The notes below the pieces were generated by a model. It saw nothing but the letters and a program-made list of their open reading frames with translations. It was not told where the DNA came from and ran no database searches. From Rhodopseudomonas pseudopalustris (GTDB taxonomy: Bacteria > Pseudomonadota > Alphaproteobacteria > Rhizobiales > Xanthobacteraceae), in the NCBI RefSeq assembly GCF_900110435.1, contig NZ_FODT01000018.1, forward strand, positions 1 to 64,000: a stretch of DNA of 64,000 bases, written 5' to 3'. Shown piece after piece: positions 32,934 to 42,818 of this stretch (position 1 is the stretch's first letter; every line of letters starts with the position of its first letter). Made by a program: the position numbers and the translations under genes.

Positions 32934-34163
32934 TCAGTTCGCTTTTGCGAACACGACCTGGCGCACGTCGATGTTGCCGGAGAGGAAGCCGGCCTCGCAA
33001 TAAGCGAGGTAGTACTCCCACAGCCGGCGGAAGCGCTCATCGAAACCCAGCGGCGTCAGGTTCGGCCACGCTGCGCGGAAATTATCTCTCCACGTCACGA
33101 GAGTCTTGGCATAATCTTCTCCGAAAATGCGTTCGCGAACCACTGGTACGCCGAATTTCTCGCCGAGCGATTTCAGGATCTCGGGCGACGGCAGCATCCC
33201 GCCGGGAAAGACGTAGCGCTGGATGAAATCGACCTCGCGGCGATAGGCCTGAAAGAAGCGATCCTGGATGGTGATCGCCTGGATCCCGACCAGACCGCCG
33301 GGCAGCAGCCGGTCGCGCAATTGTGAGAAGTATCGCGGCCAGAATTGCTCACCGACCGCCTCGATCATTTCGATCGACGCGATCCTGTCGTATTGGCCGC
33401 GCTCGTCGCGGTAGTCCTGCAGCCGGATTTCAACCTTGTCGGCGAGGCCCGCGCGTTGCATCCGCTCCTGGGCGAAGTCGCGCTGTTCCTTGCTGATGGT
33501 GAGGCCGACGACGCGGGCGTCGAAATTCTTTGCGGCGTATTCGGCGAAGCCGCCCCAACCGCAGCCGATCTCCAGCAGCTTCTGGCCGGGCCTCAGGTCG
33601 ATCGCTTCCGCGAGGCGCTGATATTTGTTGATCTGGGCGGCGGTGAGGTCGTGGGTGTGTTCCTCGAACAGCGCCGAGGAATAGGTCATGCTCGGATCGA
33701 GCCAGGCCGAGTAGAACGCATTGCCGATGTCGTAATGCGCGTAGATGTTGCGCCTCGCCTGGCGCTTGGTGTTGCGGTTGAACCAGTGGCGGACGATCTG
33801 CGCGAACCGCATCATCGGATTGTCGCCGAGCATCGCCTGGATCATCTCGTGATTGACGCAGAACAGATACAGGAACTGCGTCAGGTCCGGCGTATCCCAA
33901 TCGCCGTTGAGATAGGCTTCGGCGATCCCGATGTCGCCGCCGTTGATCAGCCGCGAGGCGAAGGCATAGCTGTGCAGCCGCATTTCGGCGGCGGGGCCGG
34001 GCTCGGCGCCGCCCATGCGAAAACGGCGGCCGTCGGGCAGGGTGACATCCAGCGTGCCGCGTCTCAGCCGCGCACCGTACGCCAGCGCCAGCCGCACGAC
34101 GCGGGGCAGGCCGGCAAGCTTCGCATTCACATTGTCGGGAGTCAGCAGCACCAGCTCAGACAT
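32934..34163 (-). CDS. cfa: Cyclopropane-fatty-acyl-phospholipid synthase family protein
   Basis: 409 residues. After an N-terminal lipid-binding domain (about 1-125) comes a SAM methyltransferase: AHYDIGNAFYSAWLDPSMTYSSALF, motif I LLEIGCGWGGFAEYAAKNF, and SIEMIEAVGEQFWPRYF, all typical of CfaS. It methylates unsaturated fatty-acyl chains of membrane phospholipids. Third gene of a unit with the FAD oxidoreductase and DUF1365 genes. A relative with an altered product (methyl-branched fatty acid) is possible. Confidence 0.9.
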   Translation of the reverse strand: MSELVLLTPDNVNAKLAGLPRVVRLALAYGARLRRGTLDVTLPDGRRFRMGGAEPGPAAEMRLHSYAFASRLINGGDIGIAEAYLNGDWDTPDLTQFLYLFCVNHEMIQAMLGDNPMMRFAQIVRHWFNRNTKRQARRNIYAHYDIGNAFYSAWLDPSMTYSSALFEEHTHDLTAAQINKYQRLAEAIDLRPGQKLLEIGCGWGGFAEYAAKNFDARVVGLTISKEQRDFAQERMQRAGLADKVEIRLQDYRDERGQYDRIASIEMIEAVGEQFWPRYFSQLRDRLLPGGLVGIQAITIQDRFFQAYRREVDFIQRYVFPGGMLPSPEILKSLGEKFGVPVVRERIFGEDYAKTLVTWRDNFRAAWPNLTPLGFDERFRRLWEYYLAYCEAGFLSGNIDVRQVVFAKAN

Positions 34164-34211
34164 TTCACTTCCATCGATCGCGCCCAGGTCGGACAGATGG
34201 ATACGCTGGGC

Positions 34212-35063
34212 TCACGTATGATTACTATAAGCATCGTGCGGGCGTGGCGCAAAGTCGCTCGGTGGCGGCGGCGCGGGCGGCCGCGGCACGAGCCGCGCAC
34301 CTTTGATCCACAATCGCAGCGCTTCCCAATGGATCGCGGCCATGATCTTCAGAGTCACCAGCGGCAGCGTGACGAACGAGCGCACCAGCGATGCGGTCGA
34401 AAGTGGCCGGCGCCGGCCATTGAAGGTGGCGGCGAGCAACGGGCCGGAGGCGTCGGTCTCGAGGATTCGCACCTTGACGGTTTCGCCGGGCGGCGCGACG
34501 CGAAAATGGTAGCGCATCGCCATCTCGATGAAGGGCGAGACGTAGAACAGCTTGTCCTGCTGCTGTCGGAGACCGGCAGCGGAGATTTCATCCGGCCGCA
34601 CCGGCAACACGTAAGAATGAATGTCGCCGAACGTGTTGCGGACCTCGTAGACGACCAGCGCGAGGCCGCCATCGGCGCCGTAACAGAAATACACCGACAG
34701 CGGATTGAAGGTGAAGCCGAGCAGCCGCGGATAGGTCAGCAGCAACACGCGGCCGCCGGTGAGATCGACGCCCTGCGTCATTGCGCAGCGCTCGACATAG
34801 GCTCGCAGCGGCGCGCCGTCGCGTTCGCCATGGTCCTTCTCGTAAAAACTGTACATCGCGCGGCGGTTGACGCCGAACAGCGGCGTGATGCGGTCCGCCT
34901 CGGACAATCGGTCGAGGTCGATTAAAAGCGACATCACCCGATAGTTAAAGCGATGGCCGACCGGCTTCAGCCGGGCATGCATCACGTCGCCGAAATACAG
35001 CGCGGCGGCGGCGGGAGGCGGGCCGCCGGTCATCGCTGGAGCTTTGTTCGCAGGAGTCTTCAT
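34212..35063 (-). CDS. DUF1365 family protein
   Basis: 283 residues. ALYFGDVMHARLKPVGHRFNYRV at the N-terminus and LLTYPRLLGFTFNPLSVYFCY are the recognisable DUF1365 motifs; KLFYVSPFIEMAMRYHFRVAPP follows. The family is consistently encoded between an FAD oxidoreductase and a CFA synthase and is presumed to act in fatty-acid modification; its chemistry is not known to me. The start is 2 bp after the upstream oxidoreductase stop, implying translational coupling. Confidence 0.88.
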   Translation of the reverse strand: MKTPANKAPAMTGGPPPAAAALYFGDVMHARLKPVGHRFNYRVMSLLIDLDRLSEADRITPLFGVNRRAMYSFYEKDHGERDGAPLRAYVERCAMTQGVDLTGGRVLLLTYPRLLGFTFNPLSVYFCYGADGGLALVVYEVRNTFGDIHSYVLPVRPDEISAAGLRQQQDKLFYVSPFIEMAMRYHFRVAPPGETVKVRILETDASGPLLAATFNGRRRPLSTASLVRSFVTLPLVTLKIMAAIHWEALRLWIKGARLVPRPPAPPPPSDFAPRPHDAYSNHT

Positions 35064-35065
35064 AC

Positions 35066-36379
35066 CTATTCTGCAGCTTCCCTGACCTCAGGCGGCGGCG
35101 CGCGCCACGGCACCGGAGCGCCGAGATGGTCTGCAACCGCGAGGCCGGAACGCAGCCCGTCCTCGTGGAAGCCGTAGCCGGTCCAGGCGCCGCAGAACCA
35201 GGTCCGGCGCTGGCCCTGGATCTCGCCGATCCGCCGCTGCGCGGCAAAGGCCGCGGCAGTGTATTGCGGATGGTCGCAGTCGTAGCGACCAAAGGTCAAG
35301 GCCGGATCCGGCGCAAACGGCGGATTGAGGCTGACGAACAGTGGTTTTGATTCGTCGATTCCTTGCAGCCGGTTCATCCAATAAGTGACCGCGACGTCGT
35401 TGACAGGCGAGCCTTCGCGCTTCCAGCGCAGAAAGTTCCACGACGCCCAGGCGTGCTTGCGCTTCGGCATCAGGCGGGGGTCGCGATGCAGATAGACCAG
35501 ATTGGGCGCGTAGCCGATGCTGCCGAGAATGTCGCGCTCCTCGTCGCTCGGGTCGGCGAGCATCGCCAGCGCCTGATCGCTATGCGCGCCGATTACGACG
35601 TGATCATAGACGTCGCTGCGGCCGTGGCTGTCGCGCACGATCACGCCCTTCGGTGTGCGCTCGATCGCGGTCACGGCGCTGCCGAGCCGCATCTGATCCT
35701 TGAACGCGGCGGTCAATTTCTCAACATAACGCGCGCTGCCGCCCTTCACGGTGCGCCAGATCGGCCGTTCGTAATGCAGCAGGCGATGATTGTTGAAGAA
35801 GGCGACGAAGTTCTCCGCCGGGAAGTCGAGAATCTCGGCTGCCGGCGCCGACCAGATGGCCGCGCCCATCGGCGCAAGATAGTCGGTGAGCAGACGCGGC
35901 GCGAATTTGCGGCTGGTGAAATATTCGCCGAGCGACATGCCCATGAGAGCGCCGGACTTGAAATCGGCTACGCTCTGCTCGTTGAAGACCAGAATGTGCC
36001 GCAGCATCTTGAGATAGGACGGCGACAGAAGATTGCTCGGCTGCGCGAACAGCCCGCGCGCGGTCTCGAGCCAGTTCGACCCGCCGCCCTTCCATTCGAA
36101 GCGGCCGGCGTCGGCACTGACGGCGAAACTCATGCAGCTCTCGACCGTCTCGACGTCGAGATGAGCGAAAAGCGCGGTGAGATCGGGATAGTTGAGCTGA
36201 TTGTAGACGATGAAGCCGATGTCGACCGGGATCGCGGTGCCGTCGTAATCGACCGTGATGGTGTGGCTGTGTCCGCCAGCGCGCAGCTCGCGCTCATAGA
36301 CAGTGACGGGATATCGCGACGACAGTGCCCAAGCGGCGGCATTGCCTGCGATTCCCGTTCCAACAACTGCGACGCGCAT
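35066..36379 (-). CDS. FAD-dependent amine oxidase-like protein of cfa operon
   Basis: 437 residues from ATG 36379, at which the dinucleotide-binding motif begins immediately: VAVVGTGIAGNAAAWALS. Further motifs: YERELRAGGHSHTI, PVDIGFIVYNQLNYPDL, and a C-terminal TWFCGAWTGYGFHEDGLRSG that completes the FAD site. This is the COG2907 flavin amine oxidase-like group seen with DUF1365 and CfaS in purple bacteria and others, in some of which the operon responds to singlet oxygen. It likely oxidises or desaturates a modified fatty-acyl chain (inference). GGGA lies just before the start. It is the first gene of the three-gene operon. Confidence 0.88.
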   Translation of the reverse strand: MRVAVVGTGIAGNAAAWALSSRYPVTVYERELRAGGHSHTITVDYDGTAIPVDIGFIVYNQLNYPDLTALFAHLDVETVESCMSFAVSADAGRFEWKGGGSNWLETARGLFAQPSNLLSPSYLKMLRHILVFNEQSVADFKSGALMGMSLGEYFTSRKFAPRLLTDYLAPMGAAIWSAPAAEILDFPAENFVAFFNNHRLLHYERPIWRTVKGGSARYVEKLTAAFKDQMRLGSAVTAIERTPKGVIVRDSHGRSDVYDHVVIGAHSDQALAMLADPSDEERDILGSIGYAPNLVYLHRDPRLMPKRKHAWASWNFLRWKREGSPVNDVAVTYWMNRLQGIDESKPLFVSLNPPFAPDPALTFGRYDCDHPQYTAAAFAAQRRIGEIQGQRRTWFCGAWTGYGFHEDGLRSGLAVADHLGAPVPWRAPPPEVREAAE

Positions 36380-36811
36380 TTTCCCAAGCCCCCTTAGCCC
36401 GCTGGTTCCCGAGATACGACGGGGCACCGCAGGAGTTTCAGCACGATGAGACGCGCTTGGACGAGAAAAGCGGGCAGGGTCGACTCACAGGCGGGCAACA
36501 AACAGATGAAATCTTTGTAAGGATTGCTGTGTTCGCGGATTGCGTCAAGTTGGGTATAACCCCAATAGAACAAGGCAAACCTTGCCGTGCGGTCGTCTCG
36601 AGCAGTCTGGCGGGGAAACACTCTGCCACCGGCTCGGCGGCCGTCAGGCCTGTGCGCCGCCAAATCCTGCAGCTAGAATAGGCGCGGGCTTCGAGAAAGC
36701 ATTTCCCGTGATCGTGTTGCAAGTGACTGGCAGAAAGCGTCGTGCGCCGAAACGGACTCCGGCGCGGGGTGCGTGGCGATACGCCGCGCCCGCTGTCGGA
36801 TCGCGGCCCGC
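36380..36811. other. Divergent intergenic region, no gene seen
   Basis: The 432 bp between the FAD oxidoreductase (minus) and the NodT efflux gene (plus) must hold both promoters. I see no convincing ECF or sigma-70 box, hairpin or small gene; short open frames here lack coding character. Confidence 0.5.
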
Positions 36812-38260
36812 ATGAGCATCACGCTGCGCTACCTGCGTCAGTCCGTGAGGATGGTCGCTGCCTCGGCGCTCGTCGTCGGCGCGGGCGGCTGCATCCTGAC
36901 CAAAGACCTGCCGGACCCGGCGCTCGACCTGCCGCCGCGCTACAAGGCGGCGGCGCTGACGACGGCCGACGCGCCGCCTGCGCTCGATTGGTGGCGCGGC
37001 TTCCGCTCGCCCGAGCTGACGCAATTGATGGAAGAGGCGCAAACCGTCAATCTCGACATCGCTGCGGCAACCTCACGGATCCTGCAGGCCGACGCCCAGG
37101 CGCGTATCACCGGCGCGGCGCTGCTGCCCTCGCTCACCGGCAACAGCAGCGGCTCGCAGAACAAAACGTCGGGCAGCAATGTCAGCAACACCACGATCGC
37201 CGGCCGCCGGTTTTCAACCTATGCGGCTTCGCTGAGCGCGAGTTACGAGATCGACTTCTGGGGCAAGAATCGCGACGCCGCGCTGGCGGCCGAGGAAACC
37301 GCGACCGCCAACCGGTTCGATCGCGATGTCGTCGCGCTGACGACGATGGCGAGCGTCGCCAATGCCTATTTCCAGGTGCTGGCCTCGCAGGATCGAATCC
37401 GCACCGCGCAGGAGAATATCGCCAGCGCGCAGCGTATTCTCGACGCCATCAAACAGCGGCTGGCCGCCGGCACCGGCAGCGACCTCGATGTCGCGCAGCA
37501 GGAGAGCGTGCTCGCCAACCAGCGCGCCGCCGTGCCGCTGCTGCGGGTGACGCTCGCGCAGAACATCAACACGCTGGCGACGCTGGTGTCGCGGCCGCCG
37601 GAAGCCGTGAAGATCCTCGGCGGCTCGCTCAACAGACTGAGCTCGCCGCTCGTGACGCCGGGGATGCCGTCCGAGCTGCTGACCCAGCGACCGGACATCC
37701 GCCGGCAGGAGGCGCAGCTCGCCGCCGCCACCGCCAATGTCGGCAGCGCGCGGGCGCAATTCTTCCCGAGCATCCAGCTCACCGGGCAGGGCGGCTATCA
37801 GAGCGCGGTGCTGGCGTCGCTGTTCACGCCGCAGGCGACGTTTTCGAACCTCGCCGCCGGGCTGACGCAGCCGATCTTCGACGGCGGTCGCATCAGCGGC
37901 AATTTCGACCTGACGAAGGCGCAGCAGGATGAGTTGCTGCAGACCTATCGCAAGACAGTGGTGTCGGCCTTCGCCGACGTCGACAATGCGCTCGAATCGA
38001 TCAAGCAGAACACTGAGCGGCTGCGGCTACAGCGGCAGGTGGTGGCGTCGTCGCGGCGCGCTTTCAGCCTGGCCGAACAGCAACTACGCGCCGGCACGGC
38101 TGACATCGTGACCGTGCTAAACACGCAATTGACACTATTTCAGGCGGAAGATTCGCTGATCCAGACGCAGTTGGCGCGCTATCTGGCGATTGTCAGTCTG
38201 TTTCAGGCGCTCGGGGGCGGCTGGGAGCCGAGGATGGAAAGACCGGTCAATGCTCTTTAA
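36812..38260 (+). CDS. RND efflux outer membrane lipoprotein, NodT family
   Basis: 482 residues from ATG 36812. A signal peptide with lipobox GAGGC (Cys near residue 28) precedes two OEP repeats: YEIDFWGKNRDAALAAEETATANRFDRD and LAAGTGSDLDVAQQESVLANQRA in the first, LTQRPDIRRQEAQLAAATANVGSARAQFFPSI and QQLRAGTADIVTVLNTQLTL in the second. It forms the TolC-like exit duct. It overlaps the adaptor gene by 11 bp and heads a four-gene efflux operon. No regulator gene is adjacent. Confidence 0.92.
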   Translation: MSITLRYLRQSVRMVAASALVVGAGGCILTKDLPDPALDLPPRYKAAALTTADAPPALDWWRGFRSPELTQLMEEAQTVNLDIAAATSRILQADAQARITGAALLPSLTGNSSGSQNKTSGSNVSNTTIAGRRFSTYAASLSASYEIDFWGKNRDAALAAEETATANRFDRDVVALTTMASVANAYFQVLASQDRIRTAQENIASAQRILDAIKQRLAAGTGSDLDVAQQESVLANQRAAVPLLRVTLAQNINTLATLVSRPPEAVKILGGSLNRLSSPLVTPGMPSELLTQRPDIRRQEAQLAAATANVGSARAQFFPSIQLTGQGGYQSAVLASLFTPQATFSNLAAGLTQPIFDGGRISGNFDLTKAQQDELLQTYRKTVVSAFADVDNALESIKQNTERLRLQRQVVASSRRAFSLAEQQLRAGTADIVTVLNTQLTLFQAEDSLIQTQLARYLAIVSLFQALGGGWEPRMERPVNAL

Positions 38261-39638
38261 GCCGGAATCGAACGACGCGGCCGGCATCGAAGCTGGAACG
38301 AAGAATCTTGCGTCACGGGCGCGGCGGCGCACGGTGTCGCTGCTGGTGACTGCGATCATCCTCGCCGGGCTCGGCTACATCGCCTGGAATGCGTTCCAGA
38401 CCAAGCAAACGCCGACCGGCCGCAACGGAGCGCGACCGGACATGGCCGTGCCGGTGCTGGCGGCAACGCCGAAGGTGCAGGACGTTCCGGTGTATCTCGA
38501 CGGGGTCGGTTCGGTGCGGGCGCTCAACACCGTCACGGTGCGCGCCCAGGTCGACGGCAAGCTGCTGTCGGTGAAGTTCACCGAAGGTCAGGACGTCAAG
38601 GCCGGCGACGTGCTCGCCGAGATCGACCCGGCAATCTATCAGGCGCAATACGACCAGGCGGTCGCGAAAAAAGCGCAGGACGAGGCGCAGCTCGCCAACG
38701 CCAAGATCGATCTTGCCCGTTATCAGCAGCTCGCGGCGTCCAACGCCGGCTCCAAGCAGCAGGCCGACACGCAAAAGGCCACTGTGGCGCAACTCGAGGC
38801 GCAGGTGCGCTCCGATCAGGCCGCGATCGACAACGCCGCGGCGACGCTGAGCTACACCAAGGTGGTCGCGCCGCTCTCCGGCCGCGCCGGTTTGCGCCAG
38901 GTCGATCAGGGCAATCTGGTTCGCTCCGCCGACACCACCGGCTTGGTGGTGATCACGCAGCTGCAGCCGATCGCGGTGCAGTTCAGCCTGCCGCAGCAGC
39001 AGATCGTGCGCGTCAACGCCGCATCGGCGAAGGGCGCGCTGCCAGTCGACGTGTTCGGCAATGACGGCGTCACCGTGGTCGACACCGGGATATTGAGAGG
39101 CATCGACAATCAGGTCGATCAGACCACCGGCACGGTGAAGCTGAAGGCGGAGTTTCCCAACGCCAGATTCCAGCTCTGGCCCGGCCAGTTCGTCAATGTG
39201 CGGCTCAAGGTCGAAACGCTGAGCGCGGCCGTGGTGGTGCCGACATCGGCGGTGCAGCGCGGCCCGGCCGGCACATTTAGCTATGTCATCGACCAGGACA
39301 ACGTCGTCCATGCGCGGCCTGTCAAGGTGACCCAGCAGAACGAGACCGAGGCGGTGATCGCCAGCGGGCTCACGGCTGCGGACCGCGTCGTCACCACCGG
39401 CTTCGCCAATCTCGCTGAAGGCGCGAAGGTCGCCGTCGGCGACAGCAGCCAGACGCCGACCGCCGATCTTGCGCCGCGCAAGCGTCGGAGCGGCCCGCCT
39501 GGTGATCCGCAGAGCAAGCAGGGCGAAGCCGGCACTGGCGAGCAGGGCAAGCGCCGGCGCGGGGCCGAGCAGGGACCGACCGGGCAGGCGGCTCCCGCGG
39601 CGGGAGCTGAATCGTCGGGGGCAGCGAAGGCGCAGTGA
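38250..39638 (+). CDS. RND efflux periplasmic adaptor (MdtA-like)
   Basis: 462 residues from ATG 38250. One N-terminal membrane helix (LLVTAIILAGLGYIAW), then the adaptor core: VRALNTVTVRAQVDGKLLSVKFTEGQDVKAGDVLAEIDP (lipoyl half), a coiled-coil hairpin (about 150-215), and APLSGRAGLRQVDQGNLV (second lipoyl half). A C-terminal Arg/Pro/Gly-rich tail of about 60 residues is longer than in MdtA and looks disordered. It links the two permeases to the NodT duct. Confidence 0.93.
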   Translation: MLFKPESNDAAGIEAGTKNLASRARRRTVSLLVTAIILAGLGYIAWNAFQTKQTPTGRNGARPDMAVPVLAATPKVQDVPVYLDGVGSVRALNTVTVRAQVDGKLLSVKFTEGQDVKAGDVLAEIDPAIYQAQYDQAVAKKAQDEAQLANAKIDLARYQQLAASNAGSKQQADTQKATVAQLEAQVRSDQAAIDNAAATLSYTKVVAPLSGRAGLRQVDQGNLVRSADTTGLVVITQLQPIAVQFSLPQQQIVRVNAASAKGALPVDVFGNDGVTVVDTGILRGIDNQVDQTTGTVKLKAEFPNARFQLWPGQFVNVRLKVETLSAAVVVPTSAVQRGPAGTFSYVIDQDNVVHARPVKVTQQNETEAVIASGLTAADRVVTTGFANLAEGAKVAVGDSSQTPTADLAPRKRRSGPPGDPQSKQGEAGTGEQGKRRRGAEQGPTGQAAPAAGAESSGAAKAQ

Positions 39639-39692
39639 CCCTTCGCCGCCGCCAATGTGAATGCGTGAAGCCGCGGCCATGAGGTTGTAACC

Positions 39693-42600
39693 ATGAGCGT
39701 CTCCGAGCCGTTCATCCGGCGCCCGATCGCGACCTCGCTGCTCGGCGTGGCGCTGCTGATCGGCGGCGTGCTCGGCTATTTTTCGCTGCCGGTGTCGGCG
39801 TTGCCGCAGGTCGATTTCCCGACCGTGCAGGTGACGACGCAACTGCCGGGCGCGAGCCCGGATGTGGTGGCTTCACTGATCACCGCGCCGCTGGAGCGGC
39901 AGCTCGGCCAGATCCCGTCGCTGACGGCGATGACCTCGACCTCGTCGCTCGGCGTCAGTCAGGTGTCGCTGCAGTTCGACCTCAATCGCGATATCGACGG
40001 CGCCACCCAGGATGTGCAGGCGGCGATCAACGCCGCCGCGGGCATCCTGCCGAAGAACCTGCCGTATCCGCCGACCTACGCCAAGGTGAACCCGGCCGAC
40101 GCGGCGGTGATGACGCTGGCCCTGACCTCGACCACGGTGTCGCTGCGATCGATGAGCGATATCGCCGATACGATTCTGGCGCAGCGACTTGCGCAGATCA
40201 GCGGCGTCGGCCGGGTGTCGGTGCTCGGCGGACTGAAGCCCGCGGTCCGGGTCCAGGCCGATCTCGCCCGGCTCGCCGCTTACGGAATTTCGATGGAGGA
40301 TTTGCGTACGGCGATCGCCGGCGCCAACGTCTCCGGGCCGAAGGGCTCGCTCGACGGCGCGCAGCAGGCCTACACCATCGCCGCCAACGACCAGATCGGT
40401 GCGGCTGATGCCTACAAGCCGATCATCGTCGCCTATCGCAACGGCTCGCCGGTGACGATCGGCGACGTCGCGCAGATCATCGACGGGCTGGAAAACAACC
40501 GCACCGGGGCCTGGTACCAAGGCACGCCGGCGGTGATCCTCGACATCCAGCGCCAGCCTGGCGCAAACGTCATCGACGCGGTCCGCGGCATCCGCAACGA
40601 GATCCCCAAGCTGCAGAGGATGATCCCGGCCGGCGTCAAGCTGACCGTGGTCAGCGACCGCACCGAGACGATCCGCGCCTCGGTGAACGACGTGCAGTTC
40701 ACGCTGCTGCTCAGCGTCGGCCTCGTGACGCTGGTGGTGCTGCTGTTCCTGCGCTCGATGCGGGCCACGATCATCGCCGGCGTGGCGCTGCCGCTGTCGC
40801 TGATCACCTCGTTCGGGGTGATGTATTTCGCCGGCTTCAGCCTCGACAATCTGTCCCTGATGGCGCTGACCATCGGCACCGGCTTCGTCGTCGACGACGC
40901 CATCGTCATGATCGAGAACATCGTCCGGCACATGGAGGAGGGCGAAAGCCCGATGCAGGCGGCGCTCTCGGGCGCCAGCGAGATCGGATTCACCGTGATC
41001 TCGCTGACGATGTCGCTGATCGCCGTGTTCATCCCGCTGCTTTTCATGTCCGGGCTGGTCGGCCGGATGTTCCGCGAGTTTGCGCTGACGCTGACGATTG
41101 CGGTGGTGACCTCCGCGGTGGTGTCGCTGACGCTGACGCCGATGATGTGCTCGCGGCTGCTCAAGCACGCCGGCGAGGAGCGTCGCGTGCCCGGTCTCGC
41201 CACCATCAGCGGCTGGATCGACCGCGGCGCCGAGGCCTATCACCGCAGCCTGCTGTGGGTGCTGCAGCGCCAGCGCGCGACGCTGGTGGTCACGTTCATC
41301 ACCATCGCGGCGACGGCGATCCTCTATGTGATTGCCCCGAAGGGCTTCCTGCCGCTGCAGGACACCGCCGCGATCACCGCGGTGACCGAGGCCGGGCAGG
41401 ATGTGTCCTTCGCGGAAATGCAGGCGCGGCAGTCCGCGGCGGCCGACGCGATCAAGGCAGATCCGGATGTCGTCGGCGTGGTGTCGGTGATCGGCGCCGG
41501 CTCCGTCAATCCGACCACCAATGTCGGGCGTCTGGTGATGACGCTGAAGCCGCGCGGCGAACGCAAGGCCGACGTCGCCGAGGTGATCGAGCGGCTGAAG
41601 CAGCGGGTGGCGTCAATCCCCGGCATGACAGTGTACTTCCAGGCCGTGCAGGACGTGCAGATCTCGACCCAGGCGAGCCGATCGCAATACCAGTACACAC
41701 TGACCGCGACCGACGCGGCGCTGCTGTCGGAGTGGGCCAAAAAGCTGGTCGCAGAATTGCGCGACGATCCGCTGTTTCGCGATGTTTCGTCGGAAGCGCA
41801 GGAGGGCGGTCTGCGCGCCGCGCTCGACATCAACCGGCAGCGCGCCGGCCAGCTCGGCGTCAGCATTCAGGCGATCAACGACACGCTCAACGATGCCTTC
41901 GCGCAACGGCAGATCTCGACGATCTACGGCCAGGCCAACCAGTATCGCGTGGTGCTGGAGGCGATGCCGGTCTATCAGAAGGACCCGTCGATCCTGTCGA
42001 AGCTCTACGTGCCCGGCACTGGCGGCGCGCAGGTGCCGATCTCGGCGGTGGCCGAACTGAAACGGACCACCGCGCCGCTGGTGATCTCGCATCAGGCGCA
42101 ATTCCCCTCGGTCGCGCTCAGCTTCAATCTCGCGCCAGGTGCATCACTCGGCGAGGCGGTGAACGAGATCAAGGTGATCGAGACCCGGATCGGGATGCCC
42201 GGCAGTATCGTCGGCGTGTTCTACGGCGACGCCGCCGAGTTCTCGAAATCGCTGTCCGGCCAGGTCTGGTTGATCCTCGCCGCGCTGGTGACGATCTACA
42301 TCGTGCTCGGCGTGCTGTATGAGAGCTTCATTCACCCGATCACCATTCTGTCGACATTGCCCTCGGCCGGGGTCGGCGCGATCCTGGCGCTGATGCTGTT
42401 CGGGCAGGACCTCTCGGTGATCGGGCTGATCGGCATCATCCTGTTGATGGGGATCGTCAAGAAGAACGCGATCATGATGATCGACTTCGCGCTCGAGGCC
42501 GAGCGCGCAAGGGGGATGTCGTCCTACGACGCGATCGTGCAGGCCTGCCTGCTACGTTTCCGGCCGATCATGATGACCACGCTGGCGGCGCTGTTCGGCG

Positions 42601-42818
42601 CGCTGCCGCTCGCGGTCGAAAGCGGCACCGGCTCCGAGCTGCGGTTTCCGCTCGGCATCTCGATCATCGGCGGTCTGCTGCTCAGCCAGTTGCTGACGCT
42701 GTACACGACGCCGGTGATCTATCTCGCGCTCGACCGGATCAACCGCCGGTTCGAGAAGGCGGTGCCGCCGGCGACACCGTCGCCGCCGCTCGCCGGGCCG
42801 GCGGGGGAGACGCCGTAA
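39693..42818 (+). CDS. RND efflux permease, MdtB-like
   Basis: 1041 residues, the normal AcrB/MdtB size, with twelve helices and two large periplasmic loops. Start MSVSEPFIRRPIATSLLGVAL is the HAE1 family signature. The proton-relay pair is D401/D402 in GFVVDDAIVMIENI. It exports drugs or detergents driven by protons. Its stop overlaps the next ATG by one base (TAATG), so the two permeases are co-translated, as with mdtB/mdtC, which form a heterotrimer. Confidence 0.95.
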   Translation: MSVSEPFIRRPIATSLLGVALLIGGVLGYFSLPVSALPQVDFPTVQVTTQLPGASPDVVASLITAPLERQLGQIPSLTAMTSTSSLGVSQVSLQFDLNRDIDGATQDVQAAINAAAGILPKNLPYPPTYAKVNPADAAVMTLALTSTTVSLRSMSDIADTILAQRLAQISGVGRVSVLGGLKPAVRVQADLARLAAYGISMEDLRTAIAGANVSGPKGSLDGAQQAYTIAANDQIGAADAYKPIIVAYRNGSPVTIGDVAQIIDGLENNRTGAWYQGTPAVILDIQRQPGANVIDAVRGIRNEIPKLQRMIPAGVKLTVVSDRTETIRASVNDVQFTLLLSVGLVTLVVLLFLRSMRATIIAGVALPLSLITSFGVMYFAGFSLDNLSLMALTIGTGFVVDDAIVMIENIVRHMEEGESPMQAALSGASEIGFTVISLTMSLIAVFIPLLFMSGLVGRMFREFALTLTIAVVTSAVVSLTLTPMMCSRLLKHAGEERRVPGLATISGWIDRGAEAYHRSLLWVLQRQRATLVVTFITIAATAILYVIAPKGFLPLQDTAAITAVTEAGQDVSFAEMQARQSAAADAIKADPDVVGVVSVIGAGSVNPTTNVGRLVMTLKPRGERKADVAEVIERLKQRVASIPGMTVYFQAVQDVQISTQASRSQYQYTLTATDAALLSEWAKKLVAELRDDPLFRDVSSEAQEGGLRAALDINRQRAGQLGVSIQAINDTLNDAFAQRQISTIYGQANQYRVVLEAMPVYQKDPSILSKLYVPGTGGAQVPISAVAELKRTTAPLVISHQAQFPSVALSFNLAPGASLGEAVNEIKVIETRIGMPGSIVGVFYGDAAEFSKSLSGQVWLILAALVTIYIVLGVLYESFIHPITILSTLPSAGVGAILALMLFGQDLSVIGLIGIILLMGIVKKNAIMMIDFALEAERARGMSSYDAIVQACLLRFRPIMMTTLAALFGALPLAVESGTGSELRFPLGISIIGGLLLSQLLTLYTTPVIYLALDRINRRFEKAVPPATPSPPLAGPAGETP

